DNA from: Xanthoparmelia taractica
Taxonomy: Eukaryota > Ascomycota > Lecanoromycetes > Lecanorales > Parmeliaceae
Length of the DNA: 64,000 nucleotides
NCBI GenBank assembly: GCA_033085395.1
Contig: JANQBS010000006.1
Location: 124,001 to 188,000 of the forward strand
Direction of reading: 5' to 3'
Below, one piece after another: positions 59,640 through 64,000 of this stretch. Every line of letters begins with the position of its first letter. The first letter of the stretch is position 1. Made by a program: the position numbers and the translations under genes. The notes under the pieces were generated by a model. The model saw only the letters and a list, made by a program, of their open reading frames with translations. It was not told the origin of the DNA and did not search any database.

Positions 59640-60693
59640 TCATGACTTACTTAGTCCCCCTCTTCGTCCTCCTCGTCCAAAGCGTACGCTAGGAGGGACA
59701 AATTTTAGGGCTGACATTGTCGACGCAAGTTCGTCAACATCAGCATCGAAGGAATGGGAAGGGGCCGAATTGCCGTCGGTTGTTTCGGTACTTGCAGCGG
59801 CTAGTGATTCCGACGTACTTGCAAGTTTAGCAGGAATGTCTTGAGACTCCTCAGCACTGTTAATACGTTGTTCACGATGGTGAGCTCTCGTTGTAGCAGA
59901 GCTGTGCTTCCGTGGTCGAGAACGAAGCATGGAGCTGCGCTTGTCGACACCTGTATTGACGATCTGGAAGTCATAATTCTATGCAATTGTTAGAAAGAGC
60001 AACGTAACCAAAACTTGCATTCACGCTTTTACATACCTTTGGGAACATGTGCTTGTCAATTAGCTACGTAATACGTCCAGGTCAGCATTTCTTTATTAAA
60101 ATAAAACGCCGAATATGCAGACATGTCTCAAGAGTCATACGATGGAGCTGGGTTGCAAGATAAGTCTTGCAACAAAGTTCGGCACCGATAGAGGACAAAT
60201 CACACTGAGAGTACATACATGCATTCGTCGTTTTTGTGGGGTCGAGCAGACTTTGTCGCAGTCTTCAACGAAGCATCGATACTGTTGCACGCTATCAGTA
60301 TCTCCCTTTATGTTCAATAAATCATGGATCCAGACTTACCGTCTTCTCCTCTTTCGCTCTTTTTGCTTCGGTCAGAGGGTCATGATTCTCGCTGATGTGT
60401 AGCCCCAGGTAATGCTCTGTGGGATAGTTCTTCCGGCACTCAGGACATCGATGTGCGTGTTCCTTAGCGTAGTGGACCTCGAACTCTTCGAAAGTAGAGA
60501 ACGATATCGTATCGTGGTGGGGTGGAAGGGAGCATTTCATTACTGCTCGTGTAGAATGATTATCCGATGTTTGTATGTACTTTGACGGGTGCACTGGCGC
60601 ATTTGTGGGCGCTGAAGTCGAAGGATCCGGTGTTGGAGAAAGCGAAGAAATTGTCGACGATGAGGGGGAATCTTCTCGTGAGCGTTTAGGCAT
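59640..60693 (-). CDS. C2H2 zinc-finger protein, ZNF511-like
   Basis: Model of 260 aa; minus-strand exons 60693-60340, 60281-60219, 60063-60037, 59978-59640. The N-terminus is Ser/Pro-rich. Finger-like units follow: CPECRKNYPTEHYLGLHISENH, truncated here as CPECRKNYP..H..H, and YRCFVEDCDKVCSTP with its His pair supplied across the next two splice joins (RRMH then LIDKHMFPK). NYDFQIVN and a Ser/Gly-rich tail ending in a GRGGRRGG patch complete it. The order resembles metazoan ZNF511 and its fungal relatives, small conserved proteins of unclear role. Exon 3 is only 27 nt (nine residues). Function is not assigned; nucleic-acid binding is inferred from the fingers. Confidence 0.78.
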
Positions 60694-61151
60694 AGCTTGT
60701 GCGAATATAGCGGTGAGGAGATTACTCTGGTTATGAGTTGCCCACATACTATCCCTCGCAATGCAACATCAACTCCTCAAACGCGCGTTGGAGATGTCTG
60801 TACTTGTAAACAGCCTGTTCGAGAGCAACAATTACATACGGGCGTGCTCTGCAGCTCAAGAGTGAGAGTGACGAAGCTAGATTTAGGGCTAGGGTTAATC
60901 GGACATAAATGGATTTAAGAATTGGTCGATAAGCAATTCCAATCGCAAAATATGACGAACGTGACACACAATTACTCGAACTCGACTCCCCAGCATGCAG
61001 AACGTTTCAAAGTTTTTACAATTGACTTATCCAGTCGGACTCCTCAATGGATTGTTTGAACGCAGCGGAGCCCTTAGATCTGACTCCTTTTCTCTAACAG
61101 CGCGGCTGACCGTGGGGTCTTGATGAAGCGTTGGAGCTGTTTCTTTGGCGA
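60694..61151. promoter_or_regulatory. Divergent promoter, zinc-finger gene / est1-like gene
   Basis: About 458 bp between divergent start codons. No gene or clear regulatory motif is recognised. Short minus-strand open frames here lack features. Confidence 0.5.
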
Positions 61152-63968
61152 TGGCAAACACAAATGAAGAGAAATTGGGGTAACTCGAATCCTGCGTTTC
61201 TTGGTCGTGAAACAGAAGCTCACAATTCACAGGCTAGCTCAGCGGGCAGAGAAAGACCTACAGACTTACTCGACTTGGAAAGACTCTATATTTCCGGACA
61301 TTGCCCATTTCCTGGCTCAGTACATCTTTCATACATCTCAAATATGGCGCATCTGACTCTTAAAGATACCGCGCGGCATGTGAGAATCTTATACTGCAAG
61401 ATTTCGAATTTGCCTTCGGCAAGGATGTTGAGAAAAGATTGTGGGAAGCTCATGGCAAAATTAATAGTCGATTCCGCAAGGAACTGAAGCATGTTTGTCT
61501 CTCACGATTAATGGATTATCAATCGTTCCCTAAACTTATGCACTCCATAGTTTGGGGAGACGGCGGGAAAGAGAAAGCCGGTTGAAGAACGCAAGCTCGT
61601 CAAACAGTTTCTCGACTTCATCAAGTCCAGTCAGCGTTTCTATCGTGGATACATCCAGAGATTAGCATCACGATTTGGTGGTGTTCGAGAACTGGAGGCT
61701 GTTGCTAACAGATTGACCCTAAGCAGTAAGACTTTCCGGCCAGAGTTTAAATGAAAAGCCGACATGTTGACTCTGTCTTTTTAGCTCTGTCAGCTGATGA
61801 GCCAACTCAGGCTTCTGGCACCTTGGCTCATTCTATCCTTCTATCGTGTCACCAGACGCTCGTCCGTCTGGGCGACCTTTCGAGATGGCGAGAGACACAA
61901 TCTGTAAAAAGGGATCGCAACTGGGGGCCAGCGATAGGATACTATAACCTCGCTGGTCTGATATACCCTAAATCTGGAGCCTCCCATAACCAATTGGCAG
62001 TTATTGCATTGGCTGATGCCAATCACTTGTCAGCTACTTATCATCTCTATCGCGCCTTGGCTGTTGAAGAGCCCCATCCTACCGCAAAAGGCAACCTCGA
62101 GATCGAATTTGGGAAAATCGAAGAGGCCTGGAGTAAGGGGGAATTGATTAAGACTGACCCGGTGAGAAATAGCCAAGAACCGGGGAAAGCGCTGATGGGA
62201 TGGTTTATGCGCCTACACGCTCGATGCTACAAAGGTCTCGACTTTCCGGAGCATGAAGAACTTGAAAGTGAGGTGCTGAGCCAGCTGGTGGTCGACTTGA
62301 AAGAACGATCGTTCGAAAGTACTCTAAGCAAACTTGTTATGATCAACCTAGCAGCCGAGTACGTTGCAGGGGTCCGAGTACGGGGTGAGCTATCAAAATT
62401 TACTTGTGTTGATCAGACATGCTGAGGCAATCTATTAGACGGCGGGGCTTCTTCGGAGACTGTACGGTCGTTCTACTTCCTTCAACGTCTGAATGTAAGA
62501 ACCTTTTTCGCCCTCCTTCAGGTGCTTTTACCAGAGTTGGAACGCTCCGTTAGCGACGATATTCAAAACAACGGCAGTTTACCCAGTTCGAAATCCCCCA
62601 GAATTACAGCTGTTACGCGTCGGGTTTTACCAGCTCTGAGACAGTACAGTTCCTGGCTTCTTTTCAATGCCGAGATCCTGCTAGAAGCTCAGGTGGGCGA
62701 CAATGTATTAAACGTCCAGATTAGAGAATTGTGGAAGATCTACGCAACCACCTTGACCATCCTAACATCAACGTTCGCTGATTGCGAACTGCCTGAAGTT
62801 GAGTACCTCCTCGACGAGGACGAAGATACCTTTGGGTTTAAGCCGTTGGACAATGAACATACAAAGCGAAAATACTACAATGGCTTTAACCTGGATGTCC
62901 AGAAGCCTAAGTACCATGATCGAGGCATTCAGCGCCATCACCCTAATGTGGAGATGCTTGGGAGAATCCGAGACTTGTTAACGGATGGCATGATTCAGCA
63001 ATCGGATGACGTAGGTTTTTTCTCCGCCATGTCTGCTGAGGAAGCTTATTGGAGAATAGAAAATCCCAATCAAGCTTGTGGATGTGGAGGGTATCATGAC
63101 ATTCACCTACGTCGAAGAAGGCATGCGGGAAGAGGAGGGCTACCAAGCGCCTCTGTCATCGACGGCTATCGAGCTCGACGAAGTCACTCATATTGACGAG
63201 ACGAGACTACCTGATGCACCAGCTTCGATCAGTGGAAAAGCCTCTCAGGCGGCCTCCATTTCCGTGAATATGGATCCGGCTTCAAAGCGCATGGTAGATG
63301 ATCTTGTTGACTCTGAAACGACCGATGACGGCGAAGATGTCGAGTTCATCCAGAAGTTCGCGGATGAAAGTCAATATGGTTTTGTAGGTCCAGGACATAT
63401 CCCTTCACCAGCTGAATACGTTGGCAACGAGACCAGCTATGGCCTCATCAGTTCCTCCACGGCACGAGAACATTTCGGTGACCTTCAAGGCCCGGTTACC
63501 AATTCTCCTAGGCCACCACTCCCAAGTATTACCAATTCTCCATTTGCGCTCCAGCCAGGTGAAGAAACGCCTGGATTTCGACGCTCGACCACGAAGCGCA
63601 AGACTCCAAGTCACTCTCAGCAGAACTCGCAGACTAGGTTTCCTCTTCAGCCGCACTCAACCGCATTTTCCGTGGACTCGAGTCAAAGCAATACCAGCTC
63701 TTTGCCAGATCCCACCGCTCCTGGTCCCCACAGGAATGGATTTTATCGTAACCAACCTCCTTTGAACAACGCATTCCCTTCCGTTCAGAACTGCACAAGG
63801 GGACCGCCAACTTTTAACAAGTTTGGAGATAACCCTCTACATGCGGACGAACCCAACTTTCTGAGTGTAGAGGTCTTTGAAGGGAGCAGTTGGGGAGGGG
63901 GTAGCCATCAGAGCGGTGGAAAGGCTGCCAACGTTATGACGCCTCCAAATGGGCAAGGTGCAGGCTGA
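61152..63968 (+). CDS. EST1/SMG7-like protein (14-3-3-like TPR, telomerase or NMD factor)
   Basis: Model of 827 aa; exons 61152-61180, 61233-61319, 61366-61492, 61551-61725, 61785-62384, 62439-63010, 63075-63968. All joins are in phase. The N-terminal Est1 region is rebuilt across short exons: AQRAEKDLQTYSTWKDSIFP, FLAQYRAACENLILQDFEFA, RKPVEERKLVKQFLDFIKSS, RFYRGYIQRLASRFG. The EST1 DNA/RNA-binding-type domain follows: LGDLSRWRE, NWGPAIGYYNLAGLIYPKSG, HNQLAVIALADANHLSATYH and YRALAVEEPHPTAKGNLEIE. The C-terminal 300 residues are disordered and Ser/Pro/Asn-rich. No PIN domain is seen, so it is SMG7/Est1/Ebs1-like rather than SMG6-like. Relatives act in telomerase recruitment or nonsense-mediated mRNA decay. 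The 29-nt first exon is the least certain part. Confidence 0.85.
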
Positions 63969-64000
63969 AGATTCAACATCGACGTGCTAAGATGGATTTG

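Noticed and set aside
61230..61252. TAGCTCAGCGGGCAGAG, a match to a tRNA A box
   Set aside because: It lies in exon 2 of the EST1/SMG7-like gene (encoding LAQRAEK), and no B box or cloverleaf follows at the right distance.
1..64000. Secondary-metabolite or effector gene cluster
   Set aside because: No polyketide synthase, NRPS, terpene cyclase or P450 is present; the genes are conserved housekeeping, transport and signalling genes.

Overview
The window reads as a gene-dense stretch of a filamentous ascomycete (Pezizomycotina). Dothideomycetes is plausible, but the sequence does not fix the class. Reasons: most genes have a few short introns (about 42-145 nt) with GT..AG ends; spacing is roughly one gene per 3.3 kb; and the Ste12 homologue carries C-terminal C2H2 zinc fingers, a form found in filamentous fungi and not in budding yeast. 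I see no bacterial operon, tRNA, rRNA, CRISPR array or intact transposon.

Layout, left to right: a C-terminal tail of an unidentified gene (3-101, +); ste12 transcription factor (2112-4586, +); sucrose/alpha-glucoside-type transporter (5917-8153, -); nhx1 Na+/H+ exchanger (9147-11209, +); ino80 remodelling ATPase (12394-17739, +); secreted serine carboxypeptidase (18269-19836, -); dur3-type urea transporter (22593-24733, +); sth1/snf21 remodelling ATPase (25619-30142, -); BAR-domain protein (30877-32462, -); cytosolic ribosomal protein uL2 (33136-34067, -); WHIM-motif chromatin protein (35519-37727, +); DUF1770-like protein (38254-38718, -); mitochondrial ribosomal protein uL5m (38892-40138, +); divergent ubiquitin-specific protease (40826-43333, -); ste11 MAPKKK (44135-47117, -); vps18 (48526-51516, +); Ksp1/Ran1-like kinase (53001-54911, -); ZNF511-like zinc-finger protein (59640-60693, -); EST1/SMG7-like protein (61152-63968, +). 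Splice models were built by hand from frame continuity and GT..AG signals. All complete models sum to whole codons.

Functional links: Ste11 (MAPKKK) and Ste12 (target transcription factor) belong to the same pheromone/filamentation MAPK pathway and lie about 40 kb apart. Ino80, Sth1 and the WHIM-motif protein are all chromatin-remodelling factors within 25 kb. The transporters (sucrose type, urea, Na+/H+), the secreted peptidase and Ksp1-like kinase fit nutrient sensing and use, but nothing in the sequence shows that they are co-regulated as a cluster.

The noncoding space is informative. Large microsatellites sit in the gaps between convergent genes (4.6-5.9 kb, 17.7-18.3 kb, 51.5-53 kb). 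A diverged direct repeat sits at 40.2-40.7 kb, a strong hairpin at 58.2 kb inside a 4.7-kb region with no recognisable gene, and a 173-bp bidirectional promoter at 38.7-38.9 kb holds two palindromes. I did not find a convincing undescribed multi-gene system; most of the window is conserved housekeeping and signalling genes.
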